Positions 53,594-62,651 are shown, counted from the first letter of the stretch. The stretch: DNA of 64,000 nt from Weissella tructae (GCF_000732905.1 NZ_CP007588.1:1291854-1355853); one strand, 5' to 3'. Notes: a model not told the origin generated them from the letters alone. Translations and numbers: made by a program.

Positions 53594-53950
53594 ATGTCTG
53601 ATGAAAAAATTTATCAAATTGGTGTTGAAGCCACTATGGAAGCCATTGGTGGAAAGTGGAAGCCTATTATCTTATGCAATCTGCGTCATGGAGAACTCCG
53701 TACCAGTGAACTAAAACGTCAAATCCCCGGTATTAGTCAAAAAATGTTGACCCAACAACTACGTGAACTTGAAGCTGCAGATATTGTCGATCGTCATGTA
53801 TACAATCAAGTACCGCCTAAAGTTGAATATTCACTAAGTGACTATGGTATGACATTAAGCGCTGTACTAGACAATCTATGTACATGGGGAGAACAACACA
53901 TCAAAACAATGAAGTCCCAAGGACATGCCGTCGCACTTAAAACAAAATAA
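53594..53950 (+). CDS. HxlR-family transcriptional regulator
   Basis: 118 residues from the ATG at 53594 (AAAGGAC upstream; an earlier ATG is part of the operator). The winged helix fits the family: GGKWKPIILCNLRHGELRTSEL is followed by PGISQKMLTQQLRELEAADIV. A single Cys near the N-terminus (ILCNL) lies where redox- or aldehyde-sensing HxlR proteins such as HypR and YodB keep theirs, so electrophile sensing is plausible and fits the reductase it adjoins. Confidence 0.88.
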   Translation: MSDEKIYQIGVEATMEAIGGKWKPIILCNLRHGELRTSELKRQIPGISQKMLTQQLRELEAADIVDRHVYNQVPPKVEYSLSDYGMTLSAVLDNLCTWGEQHIKTMKSQGHAVALKTK

Positions 53951-53957
53951 GTCATTT

Positions 53958-53992
53958 AAACTTCACGTTCAAATTGAACGTGAAGTTTTTTA
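53958..53992. terminator. Terminator after hxlR
   Basis: Stem AAACTTCACGTTCAA / TTGAACGTGAAGTTT followed by T-run. Confidence 0.85.
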
Positions 53993-54033
53993 TTTCTCTA
54001 TATATAAATGTAGAAACAAAAAGATTCTTTTAT

Positions 54034-54534
54034 CTATATCTGCACGCCCTCTAATTGAAGTAACCTCTTTTTACGCTCTAATCCGCCAGCATAGCCAGTT
54101 AATGACCCATCACTTCCCACAACACGATGACACGGAATGATAATAGAAATTGGGTTATGTCCTACCGCTCCACCCACTGCTCTTGCGGACCCAATCTTTT
54201 TATTTGATTCCACATTAATTCCTTCATATAAGGATTGATATGTTCTAATCGTTCCATATGGCGTATTACTCAATTCCCCCAGAACAATTTTTCTAAAGTT
54301 AGTTACCTGTGGATCAACTGGAATTATGCGGGGGTCTGGTTTATTTCCAGCGAAATACAAATCTAACCATTGTACGACGCGTTCATTAATATCTGAGAGC
54401 TGTACTTTGATGCTATCTAACGTTAAACTACCACCCACATATTTTTGATCACTAAACCATAGTCCTACTAAATGTGTATCATTACTGACCATAATTAAAT
54501 CTCCCATAGGAGAGTGGTATATCCACTTATTCAT
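54034..54534 (-). CDS. ogt: Methylated-DNA-protein-cysteine methyltransferase
   Basis: 166 residues. The suicide Cys is in IIPCHRVVGSDGSLTGYAGGLERK near residue 130. The helix-turn-helix upstream reads IRTYQSLYEGI, and AVGGAVGHNP holds the Asn hinge. It removes O6-alkyl groups from guanine. The N-terminal domain is short, as in Ogt/YhgA types, without a Cys4 zinc site. The ATG at 54534 is preferred because GAGGT lies just upstream; a longer reading would need a TTG. Confidence 0.9.
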   Translation of the reverse strand: MNKWIYHSPMGDLIMVSNDTHLVGLWFSDQKYVGGSLTLDSIKVQLSDINERVVQWLDLYFAGNKPDPRIIPVDPQVTNFRKIVLGELSNTPYGTIRTYQSLYEGINVESNKKIGSARAVGGAVGHNPISIIIPCHRVVGSDGSLTGYAGGLERKKRLLQLEGVQI

Positions 54535-54674
54535 ATCTGTGTACCTCACATGCGTTTTCAATACATTATTTAATATACATCGTACACCTTAAATTTAATC
54601 CAATTCTGAGTATGCACCCGACACGTATAAATATACATACGAACAATATTTTGGCTCATTCCTTTTACTCAGTA

Positions 54675-54690
54675 TGTTTCACGTGAAACA
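54675..54690. promoter_or_regulatory. parS site (ParB binding), exact and extended
   Basis: TGTTTCACGTGAAACA, exact consensus. The palindrome extends by four further bases on each side (54671-54694). Confidence 0.87.
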
Positions 54691-54698
54691 TACTAAAA

Positions 54699-54732
54699 AA
54701 CGCTCCACACAAATTTACTTGTGTAGAGCGTT
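54699..54732 (-). terminator. Terminator of VTT-domain gene
   Basis: Stem AACGCTC-ACACAA / TTGTGT-GAGCGTT with one bulged mismatch. Confidence 0.75.
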
Positions 54733-54747
54733 CCTAATTTATTTAAT

Positions 54748-55407
54748 TTAACCCAACAATTTTGTCAACCATTCCATTCCGTACATCATCCCGAAACTAT
54801 AAGCCGCAACTGTTGCAGGCTTACATAGCACGATGATCCAGAAGAATTCACGCCAAGTCATACGTGTCAAACTTGTTAGCAATACTAAAGCATCATCAGG
54901 TGCGACTGGTAACAAAATCATCACAGCAAATGTTGTTCGCCATCCTTTTGTATCCAACTTAGTCATGTACTTATCCATGACTTTTTGACTGACAAAAGCT
55001 TCAACTAACTTCATTCCATACTTACGTCCCAACCAGAACAAGATAAATGAACCAACAACAATTCCAACGTAGTTATAAACGAATCCCCACCAAGGGCCAA
55101 AAATCATAACCCCAGCAGCTAACGTTACCCCTCCAGGAATAATCGGAATAACAACTTGAATAATTTGAATAAAGACAAAAATGATCGGTGCCCAAATACC
55201 GTATCCCTTAACCAAGTTAATCATAACTTCAGAATCAGTAAATGCGCCCATCTTATACAATTGCCAACAAGCCCAAATTGTAAAGATGATTCCTGCGTAT
55301 GAAACTCCTTGGATAAACCATTGGAAATACTTATTACGCTCTGTTTTTTCCAAAGCCTCCGCTAAATTTTGTGGTGTTTCTTCGTTCGTTAATTCTTTAT
55401 CTGTCAT
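54748..55407 (-). CDS. VTT-domain (TVP38/DedA-like) membrane protein
   Basis: 219 residues, about five membrane helices. IPIIPGGVTLAAGVMIFGPWWGFVYNYVGIVVGSFILFWLGRKYG (here only noted at residues 90-135) is the conserved core with re-entrant loops. ILLPVAPDDALVLLTSLTRM near residue 165 carries the Pro-x-x-Pro-Asp-like part. Relatives act in lipid scrambling or undecaprenyl-phosphate recycling; the exact job is unknown. GGAGG precedes the ATG. Confidence 0.85.
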   Translation of the reverse strand: MTDKELTNEETPQNLAEALEKTERNKYFQWFIQGVSYAGIIFTIWACWQLYKMGAFTDSEVMINLVKGYGIWAPIIFVFIQIIQVVIPIIPGGVTLAAGVMIFGPWWGFVYNYVGIVVGSFILFWLGRKYGMKLVEAFVSQKVMDKYMTKLDTKGWRTTFAVMILLPVAPDDALVLLTSLTRMTWREFFWIIVLCKPATVAAYSFGMMYGMEWLTKLLG

Positions 55408-55530
55408 ATCACTGCCTCCAATTTCCTATATGTATAACTACTCAATTGTTTAACCCACCTCATGCCCTTTGTTACTTTCTGTTAAAATAGCATTAACAAA
55501 ACAAATTACATAACAAGGAAAGGTGTCCTC

Positions 55531-56211
55531 ATGATTAACGATGTAAATGGTCCACGTTCTCTCACCCCATATGAGATTGCTATCTTCTTTTTCGCCGGAC
55601 TCTTATTGAACGGCTTTGGTAACGGACTCACTGTTGCAACCAACATGGGATCTGCACCTTGGACTGCCGCAGCAGCAAATTTAGCTAACGTATCACACGT
55701 AAACATTACAATATTCCTTGGGTTATTCGGCATCATTGCCGCGTTTATCGTCACCTTAGTATCCAAACATTTCGATGCTCGGCGTTTCTTCGGTAACCTA
55801 ACTTTCGTTGCCCTATTCAGCATGACACTCGGATATACAAACCAATTTTTCCTTAACCTTGGTGTTGGTCAACTCCCCGGAATCCTACGATTTTTAATCG
55901 ATATCCTTGGTATCATCTGCATTGGTGCCGGTGTTTCTATCACACAACGTTTACAATTCGTCCTACATCCTTTAGATGACATGACAAATGTAATGCGTTT
56001 TACCTATTTTAAAGGTAATGTTGTCATAGCACAAACATTAAATTTTGCGATTCCAATCTCAATCTGCTTACTCGTTTGGTTAACAACCGGAAAGCTCGTT
56101 GCTGTCAACATCGGAACTATCTTAGCCTTTATTGGCATGGGATTTGTCATTAACATGGCCGATAGAACTGTTTTTTCACGTTTAATGCATCGGACAACGT
56201 CACAATTATAA
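55531..56211 (+). CDS. YczE/YitT-like membrane protein
   Basis: 226 residues, five or six membrane helices. GNGLTVATNMGSAPWTAA near residue 33 and LHPLDDMTNVM near 145 are typical of the YczE family of DUF-type membrane proteins in Firmicutes. The function is not established. AAAGGTG five bases before the ATG. It precedes the broken rnhA gene by 38 bases. Confidence 0.8.
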   Translation: MINDVNGPRSLTPYEIAIFFFAGLLLNGFGNGLTVATNMGSAPWTAAAANLANVSHVNITIFLGLFGIIAAFIVTLVSKHFDARRFFGNLTFVALFSMTLGYTNQFFLNLGVGQLPGILRFLIDILGIICIGAGVSITQRLQFVLHPLDDMTNVMRFTYFKGNVVIAQTLNFAIPISICLLVWLTTGKLVAVNIGTILAFIGMGFVINMADRTVFSRLMHRTTSQL

Positions 56212-56248
56212 TTAACAAGACTCACCTGAAACTTAAAATGGAGTAATT

Positions 56249-56931
56249 ATGAAAACATATGCAATCGTCGGCAATCAATATGAAGGTCTTTATACAAAAC
56301 CCTGGTCAGAAGTACAAAAAATGACCCAGACAAAACCAGCACCGAAATATAAAGGATTTACATCAAGAGCCGAAGCTCAAGCTTGGTTTGATGCCCAAAA
56401 TTCTGGATCACGTTCATACGAAACGGCATATGATGGTGCTTTTAAAGCAGATTCAAAACGTTACTATATCTTCACGGATGGCGGTAGCGAAATACCGGAA
56501 ACGTTAGCGGTGGGCATGTTAAAGCAACGGATAAAGCTGCCTGGGCAATTGCAATCTATGCGGGTAGCGATCTAAACACACCTGTGTTTTCAGATGCTAA
56601 AGGATATTTCGGCCGTACTAATAATGAAATGGAAATGTTAGCGCTCATTAACGCATTACTACAAGCAGCTAAGACAGATGCGCCTGTTACAATTGTCAGC
56701 GACTCTAAATACGTGTTAGATTCTGTCACAAATTGGATGTATAACTGGCAAAGTAATGGTTGGAAAAAAGCAGGTGGCGAAATTGCCAACCTGAAAGGTT
56801 GGCAACAAATTTTTGACTTAGTGCAACCTCTTGAAAATCGTTTAGATTTTATTTGGGTTAAAGGACATGCGACAAGTAACGGAAACGTACTTGTCGACCG
56901 ATTGCTAAACGAAGCAATGGATGCATTATAA
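56249..56931 (+). pseudogene. rnhA: Ribonuclease HI with one-base deletion
   Basis: The ATG at 56249 starts a viroplasmin-like RNA/DNA-binding domain (YAIVGNQYEGLYTKPW) and reaches the first catalytic Asp in YYIFTDGGS. The frame then slips. Adding one C after AGC near 56488 restores SRNTGNVSGGHVK and an uninterrupted protein to 56931. The later part holds the other catalytic residues: Glu in NEMEML, Asp in VSDSKYVL and Asp in VDRLLNEAM. Intact it would have about 227 residues and remove RNA from RNA/DNA hybrids. As sequenced, neither fragment can be active. The second fragment lacks its own ribosome site. Confidence 0.85.
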
Positions 56932-56949
56932 AAGATACCTAAATATACA

Positions 56950-56984
56950 AAAAAGCTCTCAGACAACGTCTGAGAGCTTTTTTT
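56950..56984. terminator. Bidirectional terminator
   Basis: Stem AAAAAGCTCTCAGAC / GTCTGAGAGCTTTTT between convergent rnhA and ktrB. Confidence 0.88.
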
Positions 56985-58323
56985 AACCAATAATAATTTC
57001 TTCGGTTGGATATTGATAATGCGATGGCTTTTCACGGATATTCAAAACAGAGAACATCACTGTGTACAACCCAACACGACCAATAAACATCACGAACATA
57101 ATAATAATTTTACCAATAACACTTAAATTAGGCGTTAATCCTAGCGAGAATCCAGTAGTAGAAAACGCCGAAATGACTTCAAAAGTAATATACTCTAATC
57201 CAAACCCTTTAGGAATCGTCTCTGTCATACATAATAATAACGACACAAACATAACAAAGGCTGTTGAAATCACCGCTAACATCAATGCTTTAACAATCGT
57301 TTTCTGACTGATTCGACGGTTACCAAAATTAACCTGTTCTTGCCCTCGTAAGGCCGCAACGGATTGCAACCATAAAATCCCTAGAGTCGTCGTTTTGATA
57401 CCACCTGATGTTGACCCTGGCGTTCCACCAATGAACATCAATACCATAATGATAAACAAACCACCAACTGATAACGACGATAGCGGAATAACTTCTAGCC
57501 CAGCAGTACGTGGGACGACCGCTAGGAACAATGTATCAGATACACGCTCCCATAAACTTAGCCCTGATAAGTTATGCATTAACTTTTCTGTAAATAGGAA
57601 GACAGTAAATCCTCCTACAATTAACCAGCTTGATGTTGTTAGCGCCATACGCGTATGCAGACTCAATCGTCCACCACGTTTCAAAGATAATAAGTCTCGC
57701 CATACCAAGAACCCTAGTGATCCGGCAGTAATCAAAAACATCCATACAAAGAGTACATACGGTGAATTTTGGAATATCGTAATTGGTTCCTTAAAGAAGG
57801 TAAATCCTGCATTTCCAAATGCTGAAATCGCATGGGCAATACTAAAATAGATTCCTTGCCCAATTCCAAATCTCGGAATAAACGCAAACATTAATAATAT
57901 GGCACCAATAATCTGAATAATAAATGATAACGAGAAAACAAAGGTCAGCATACTCTTTACGTCACCTAAATTACGCAAATTTAATGCTTCTCGCATCAAC
58001 AATCGTGCTTTAAGATCTAACCTTTGTCTTGTCAGTGTTAGAACCAACACCGCAAATGTCATAAATCCTAGCGCACCTACTTCAATCATAATTAACAAAA
58101 CAACTTGGCCAAAAAATGACCACGTCTCCGATGTGTTTACCACAGTCAGACCAGTAATCGCTGTAGCGGACACCGCCGTAAATAGCGCATCTATAAAAGA
58201 GACACTCACACCCGGATTTTGCGCAATCGGCAAACTTAGTAATCCAGCACCTACAAATATAATCGCTAAAAATCCTGCGGTTAATATTTGAGGCGGGGTT
58301 AATCTATCAAATAACTTATGCAT
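56983..58323 (-). CDS. ktrB: Potassium uptake channel subunit KtrB
   Basis: 446 residues of the Trk/Ktr/HKT superfamily. The four pore loops are visible: SATAITGLTVV, SAFGNAGFT, PRTAGLEVI and FSTTGFSLG, each with the filter Gly. It forms the sodium-driven potassium channel with a KtrA ring; ktrA lies 3 kb away at 61258. The ATG at 58323 (GGAGTG upstream) is preferred to a GTG three codons earlier that touches the ribosome site. Confidence 0.92.
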   Translation of the reverse strand: MHKLFDRLTPPQILTAGFLAIIFVGAGLLSLPIAQNPGVSVSFIDALFTAVSATAITGLTVVNTSETWSFFGQVVLLIMIEVGALGFMTFAVLVLTLTRQRLDLKARLLMREALNLRNLGDVKSMLTFVFSLSFIIQIIGAILLMFAFIPRFGIGQGIYFSIAHAISAFGNAGFTFFKEPITIFQNSPYVLFVWMFLITAGSLGFLVWRDLLSLKRGGRLSLHTRMALTTSSWLIVGGFTVFLFTEKLMHNLSGLSLWERVSDTLFLAVVPRTAGLEVIPLSSLSVGGLFIIMVLMFIGGTPGSTSGGIKTTTLGILWLQSVAALRGQEQVNFGNRRISQKTIVKALMLAVISTAFVMFVSLLLCMTETIPKGFGLEYITFEVISAFSTTGFSLGLTPNLSVIGKIIIMFVMFIGRVGLYTVMFSVLNIREKPSHYQYPTEEIIIG

Positions 58324-58402
58324 AGTAAACACTCCAATTCATTCCCATTATACATTTTTATTTTATAAATTCCACAGCCAACCCACTTGTAGTTATCCCC
58401 CT

Positions 58403-58991
58403 TGTGGATAACTCTGTGCATAACTTGTGGATTAATTGTGGATAACCTGTGTATAACTCATCATTTTTGGGGATAAATGCACAGTTTTAGTTTCCAGAAT
58501 TTTCACAAACTTCATTTTTTCACAAGCGATAAAATTGCCTAAAATGGCGTTCTTATCGTATTTACTCAACCTCGCATAGGTTTATCCTAACTCTGTTAAG
58601 TTGTTATCATTAGCTTTTACCTAAGTTATCCACAGTTGTGCGGAGTTTTCCACATTACCACTCACTCTGATATCTTTTTTAGGCTAATTTGCTATGTTTA
58701 AAACTTTACTTTAGAAATTAACGAACGATAAAACGTTTTACCGCTCCTATTGTTCGTTAACTTTAACCAGACTTAAATATAACCACAATTTGTGTGGATA
58801 ACTTATTTTTTTATTGAGTTATCCACCACATGTTACCTGCTAAAAACGTTGATATAATCAACTTTCAAAGAGTTATCCACAACTAAACACAATAAATGTG
58901 GATAACTTCAAAAGCAATCGTTAATACGCTCCGAAAGGCATGATATAATAGGCATATTGATACACCAAGTATGCAAATTTCTTGTGGATAA
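58403..58991. promoter_or_regulatory. Array of about twelve DnaA-box-like sites
   Basis: TGTGGATAA or its complement occurs at 58403, 58437, 58626, 58793, 58873, 58897 and 58983. One-mismatch forms occur at 58415, 58426, 58448, 58646 and 58819. The 729-base gap between ktrB and rlmH is AT-rich, has no gene, and ends before a minimal promoter for rlmH. It has the features of a DnaA-binding origin-type region, about 5 kb from rnpA. Confidence 0.8.
58718..58760. repeat. Inverted repeat inside DnaA-box array
   Basis: Arms TTAACGAACGATA and TATTGTTCGTTAA match at 12 of 13 positions and enclose the palindrome AAAACGTTTT. Confidence 0.75.
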
Positions 58992-59052
58992 ATATATGAA
59001 ATTCGCACTAACCCGAACAATATTTTAGAAAAACATGATTAAGGAGTCTATG

Positions 59053-59532
59053 ATGAACGTTAAAATCATCTGTGTTGGTAAGCTAAAGGAAAAATATTTA
59101 AAAGACGGTATTGCTGAATATGCCAAGCGTCTACAAAAATTTGCGAAATTCGAAATCATCGAAGTACCTGATGAAAAAGCGCCTGAGCAATTATCCCAAG
59201 CTGAGATGGATAAAATTATGCAAAAAGAAGGTGAACGCATCCTTAGTAAGATTAAGGATCGTGAATATGTCTTTGCATTAGCCATTAAAGGAAAAGAACG
59301 CAGCAGTGAAGAATTAGCCCAAGAAATTGAAAAATTAACGGTCTCTGGAAATTCTGATTTAACATTTATTATTGGTGGATCACTCGGATTGGATCCTGCC
59401 GTTCTAAAGCGTTCAAATACACAAATTAGTTTTGGTCGTTTCACCCTGCCTCATCAATTAATGCGTTTGGTCCTAACTGAACAAATTTATCGTGCATTTA
59501 TGATTAATCAAGGGTCCCCTTACCATAAGTAA
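59053..59532 (+). CDS. rlmH: 23S rRNA pseudouridine-1915 N3-methyltransferase
   Basis: 159 residues, the usual length. The SPOUT fold begins [30 protein letters not shown] near residue 100 forms the SAM-binding knot, and [20 protein letters not shown] with the final SPYHK completes the signature. AAGGAG seven bases before the ATG at 59053 decides between three close starts. It is commonly found near the origin in Firmicutes, as here. Confidence 0.95.
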   Translation: MNVKIICVGKLKEKYLKDGIAEYAKRLQKFAKFEIIEVPDEKAPEQLSQAEMDKIMQKEGERILSKIKDREYVFALAIKGKERSSEELAQEIEKLTVSGNSDLTFIIGGSLGLDPAVLKRSNTQISFGRFTLPHQLMRLVLTEQIYRAFMINQGSPYHK

Positions 59533-59534
59533 AT

Positions 59535-59550
59535 TGTTTCATGTGAAACA
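59535..59550. promoter_or_regulatory. parS-like site, one mismatch
   Basis: TGTTTCATGTGAAACA just after the rlmH stop. Confidence 0.65.
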
Positions 59551-59574
59551 TGCAGGGGTACCTCGACTTAAAAT

Positions 59575-59614
59575 AAAAAAGCTCCTATGGGAATCATTTC
59601 CATAGGAGCTTTTT
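59575..59614. terminator. Bidirectional terminator
   Basis: Stem AAAAAAGCTCCTATGG / CCATAGGAGCTTTTT between rlmH and the convergent permease gene. Confidence 0.88.
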
Positions 59615-59615
59615 A

Positions 59616-60974
59616 TTACATTTCTTTCTTACGACGCCAAATGCTGTAACCAACAGCCATGCAACTAAAGTAAATAATTGCAGCTACGACTGAAATTTGT
59701 GTTGTTTCATTAAATAACAACGTTACTAACACGGCAATATAGAACAAGATTGTTGCGTAACTTGATAACGGGAATAGCGGCATCTTGAAATCAGATACTG
59801 GCGCATCCGCTGAACGCTTGTATTGAATATGTGCTAATAAAATTAGGATCCATACGAAGATGAAACTAATCGTGGCTACCCCAGTAATCATAACGAATAC
59901 TCGTGTTGGGTAGAAGTAGTTTAGCAATACCCCAAACAAGAACGCAGCCACAGATACTAACATTCCATTAACTGGTACATTTTGCTTAGACAATTTCGCT
60001 AACGCACGAGGTGCTTGCTTGTTCTTAGCCAAAACATATAGTGTACGTGATGTTGAGAAAATCGCTGAATTGGCGGCTGACATAGCTGATGTCAAAACAA
60101 CGAAATTAACTAAGTCCGCTGCAAATCCAATTCCTAATCCTGCAAACACCTGGACGAATGGCGATTGACTAGCATCCAGTTGGTTCCATGGATAGATAGC
60201 CATAATAACTGCTAAAGATCCAACATAGAAGAAACTGATACGCTTAGGTACTGATTTAATTGCCTTAGGCAAATCCTTCTTTGGGTTAGCTGTTTCACCA
60301 GCCATTAAACCAACCATTTCAATTCCCGTAAACGCAAAGATAACCATTGGGAACGCTAGTAAGAATCCCCATCCACCCATAGCGAAGAATCCACCATGAT
60401 CAATCAAATTGGCAAAACTAGCAGTTGTCCCATTAGTGTTAAATCCAGTTGCAATCATCCATAGCCCTGCAACAATTAACCCAATAATGGCAAAAACCTT
60501 TACACTAGCAAATCCACTTTCCAGTTCTCCAAACCAACGAACATTGATTAAGTTAACCCCAATAAGTAGAATCACAACTAACAACGGTGCTAACCATTGC
60601 GGTAGCTGCGGAAACCAATAACGTAAATAAATTCCTGTAGCGGTTAAATTGGCCATCGCTAAACTTGCCCAACTCAGCCAATAGGCCCATCCAATCACGA
60701 ATTCCCATCGTTCACCTAAATATAGACGAACAAAATCAATAAATGATCGCAATTGCGTATTGGACATTAGCAGTTCTCCAACTGCGCGCATCATAAGATA
60801 CGTGAAGAATCCTGTAATAGCGTAGGCTAATACTAAGGCTGGACCTGCGGTTTTAATCGCTTCTCCTGATCCTAAAAACAATCCTGTTCCGATTGCTCCA
60901 CCAATTGCTATCATTTGCAAATGGCGTGACGACAGTCCTCGTTCGAGTTCTGTATTTTCTTTGTTCTCAGTCAT
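59616..60974 (-). CDS. APC-family amino-acid permease under T-box control
   Basis: 452 residues, about 12 helices, AAT branch. LERGLSSRHLQMIAIGGAIGTGLFLGSG marks the first helix region (residues about 9-36), and AGLGIGFAADLVNFVVLTSAMSAANSA lies in a later helix. It is a paralogue of the permease at 31960. The ATG at 60974 has AGAGG five bases upstream; a longer reading extends into the T-box terminator and is rejected. The T-box leader shows that expression responds to one uncharged tRNA, so the substrate is probably that amino acid. Which one was not resolved. Confidence 0.9.
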   Translation of the reverse strand: MTENKENTELERGLSSRHLQMIAIGGAIGTGLFLGSGEAIKTAGPALVLAYAITGFFTYLMMRAVGELLMSNTQLRSFIDFVRLYLGERWEFVIGWAYWLSWASLAMANLTATGIYLRYWFPQLPQWLAPLLVVILLIGVNLINVRWFGELESGFASVKVFAIIGLIVAGLWMIATGFNTNGTTASFANLIDHGGFFAMGGWGFLLAFPMVIFAFTGIEMVGLMAGETANPKKDLPKAIKSVPKRISFFYVGSLAVIMAIYPWNQLDASQSPFVQVFAGLGIGFAADLVNFVVLTSAMSAANSAIFSTSRTLYVLAKNKQAPRALAKLSKQNVPVNGMLVSVAAFLFGVLLNYFYPTRVFVMITGVATISFIFVWILILLAHIQYKRSADAPVSDFKMPLFPLSSYATILFYIAVLVTLLFNETTQISVVAAIIYFSCMAVGYSIWRRKKEM

Positions 60975-60994
60975 AAGAACCTCTTTCCTGCATG

Positions 60995-61205
60995 AGGGCA
61001 CAAAAAAGCCCCATGCCAAATTTAATTGACATAGGGACGTTAATAACGCGGTTCCACCCTACTTCTTAACTTACGTTAAGCGTCTTAATTACAGGTATCA
61101 CTTTTCTCCCAAGGCTCCCCTAATGCTTTTTTTGGACTCTTTTTCACCATACCAGAGCTCTCTTAGCCAAAAAATAGATGCATTATTTCTCAATGTTCAT
61201 CAAAA
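60995..61205 (-). promoter_or_regulatory. T-box riboswitch upstream of amino-acid permease
   Basis: On the minus strand AGGGTGGAACCGCG (61060-61047) is the exact T-box motif that binds the tRNA acceptor end. It is followed by a terminator (61005-61038) with stem CCCTATGTCAA / TTGGCATGGGG and a T-run. Upstream, a stem TTTTTTGG / CCAAAAAA encloses AGAGAGCTC and GGTATGGTGAA, the AG-bulge and distal-loop type elements of stem I. The specifier codon lies in the AGCATTAGGGGAGCC stretch; I could not decide between GCA, CAT and ATT. Confidence 0.9.
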
Positions 61206-61257
61206 AGTAATAGTCATATGTTACCAATTTAAAAGTAACACGTCAACTATACTTGCC

Positions 61258-61926
61258 TTACTTTTCCACAGCTACTGAATCTTCAAACGCTTGTACATCA
61301 ATTGTTTTCCCAATTACCGTTAAGACATCACCAATTTGTACTCGCGCATCTGAAGCAGGTTCTGTTAAAACTTGATCCTTAGACTTCAACGCAACAGCGT
61401 GTAACCCATCCTGATGATCTAGGTGCAGTTCTGCGATTGATTTATTTGAATACTTTAGGTTAGCCACCTTAATTTCAGCAATTGAATATCCGTCACCTAA
61501 TTCAATATAACTCACCAAATTTGGTGCCATCAGATTTTCAGCCAATCGTTCCGCCATTTCCAATTCAGGGCGAACAACCAAATCTGCACCTACTTTTTCT
61601 AAAACACGTGCGTGTAGTTTTGTTTCAGCTTTGGCAATAACATCTTTACAATCCAAATCTTTCAACAAAATTGTCGTTAGAATGGAAGCTTGTTGATTAT
61701 GCCCAATACACACAATAACATGATCAAAGCTGGGTAGATCTAAGTCTTTTAGTGCATCTTCTTCTTGTGCATTCGCGATAACTGCGTGTGTCGCGACATC
61801 CATATAGTCTTCAACTGTGTCTGGATCCTTATCAATAGCCAACACTTCTTGTCCAGCATCCATTAATGATTCCAACAATGAACTACCAAAACGCCCTAAA
61901 CCAATAATTGCATATGTTTGTTGCAT
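61258..61926 (-). CDS. ktrA: Ktr potassium uptake regulator KtrA
   Basis: 222 residues. An RCK_N domain with GLGRFGSSLLESLM near residue 8 and IDKDPDTVEDYMD binds ATP or NAD. An RCK_C domain (about 140-218) contains SIAELHLDHQDGLHAVAL and GDVLTVIGK, and binds cyclic di-AMP in related proteins. It forms the ring that gates KtrB, encoded at 56983. AGGAG precedes the ATG. Confidence 0.92.
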   Translation of the reverse strand: MQQTYAIIGLGRFGSSLLESLMDAGQEVLAIDKDPDTVEDYMDVATHAVIANAQEEDALKDLDLPSFDHVIVCIGHNQQASILTTILLKDLDCKDVIAKAETKLHARVLEKVGADLVVRPELEMAERLAENLMAPNLVSYIELGDGYSIAEIKVANLKYSNKSIAELHLDHQDGLHAVALKSKDQVLTEPASDARVQIGDVLTVIGKTIDVQAFEDSVAVEK

Positions 61927-61987
61927 CTTTTTCTCCTGTAACGATTTTCTTTCTCATATTGTACACCTTTTCAAGGCATTACATATT

Positions 61988-62021
61988 AAAAACGCCTAGC
62001 AATAATTTGCTAGGCGTTTTG
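61988..62021 (-). terminator. Terminator of lepB
   Basis: Stem AAAAACGCCTAGC / GCTAGGCGTTTT directly after the lepB stop. Confidence 0.85.
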
Positions 62022-62027
62022 TCATCA

Positions 62028-62651
62028 TTAATTTTTATAGAAATCTTCCCATTGCTTATTAATGTTCTTCTTTTGATCAGCATCTGCCCAGAACGGTGTT
62101 TGCACTACCCCTAAGACCTTGTCGTCACTCACGAATCCCCAATAACGTGAATCGTTTGAAACTGCACGATTATCACCCATTACAAAATATTGCCCTTCCG
62201 GCACTGTTAATGGCTTATCACGTTGCCAGTTCATCTTGTTTCCCAAGTCTTTCAAGCTTGTCCAATTACCAATTTGACGCATATCTGGCTCAGTTGTCGC
62301 AACCTTATCAGCAGCTCCCAAGTAATCTTGGTTAATCTCTTTTCCGTTAACCTTAACAACATCACCTTCAGCGCTGACAGTATCTCCAGGCATAGCAATT
62401 ACACGCTTAACGAACAATTTGCTTTCCGTTTGTGATGGATCTTCACCGTAAGCATCAAAGATAATAACACTTCCACGACGAATTTCTTCATTCTTCATAG
62501 CCAATACACGTTCTTTATTCGTTAAATTGGGTTCCATTGAACGCCCTTCAACCTGAACTGGTTGAAACCAATATGTTTTAATTGCCATTGCAATGGCTAA
62601 CCCTGCCAAAATTGGTAGAACCCATGACAGAATGCTACGTAATACTTTCAT
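62028..62651 (-). CDS. lepB: Signal peptidase I
   Basis: 207 residues. One N-terminal membrane helix (about 8-26) precedes the peptidase domain. The catalytic Ser is in GRSMEPNL near residue 38 and the catalytic Lys in FVKRVIAMPGD near 83. The conserved box MGDNRAVSNDSRYWG is near residue 160. It cleaves Sec/Tat signal peptides at the outer membrane face. AAAGGAG precedes the ATG. It lies between ktrA and yidC, each with separate terminators. Confidence 0.94.
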   Translation of the reverse strand: MKVLRSILSWVLPILAGLAIAMAIKTYWFQPVQVEGRSMEPNLTNKERVLAMKNEEIRRGSVIIFDAYGEDPSQTESKLFVKRVIAMPGDTVSAEGDVVKVNGKEINQDYLGAADKVATTEPDMRQIGNWTSLKDLGNKMNWQRDKPLTVPEGQYFVMGDNRAVSNDSRYWGFVSDDKVLGVVQTPFWADADQKKNINKQWEDFYKN

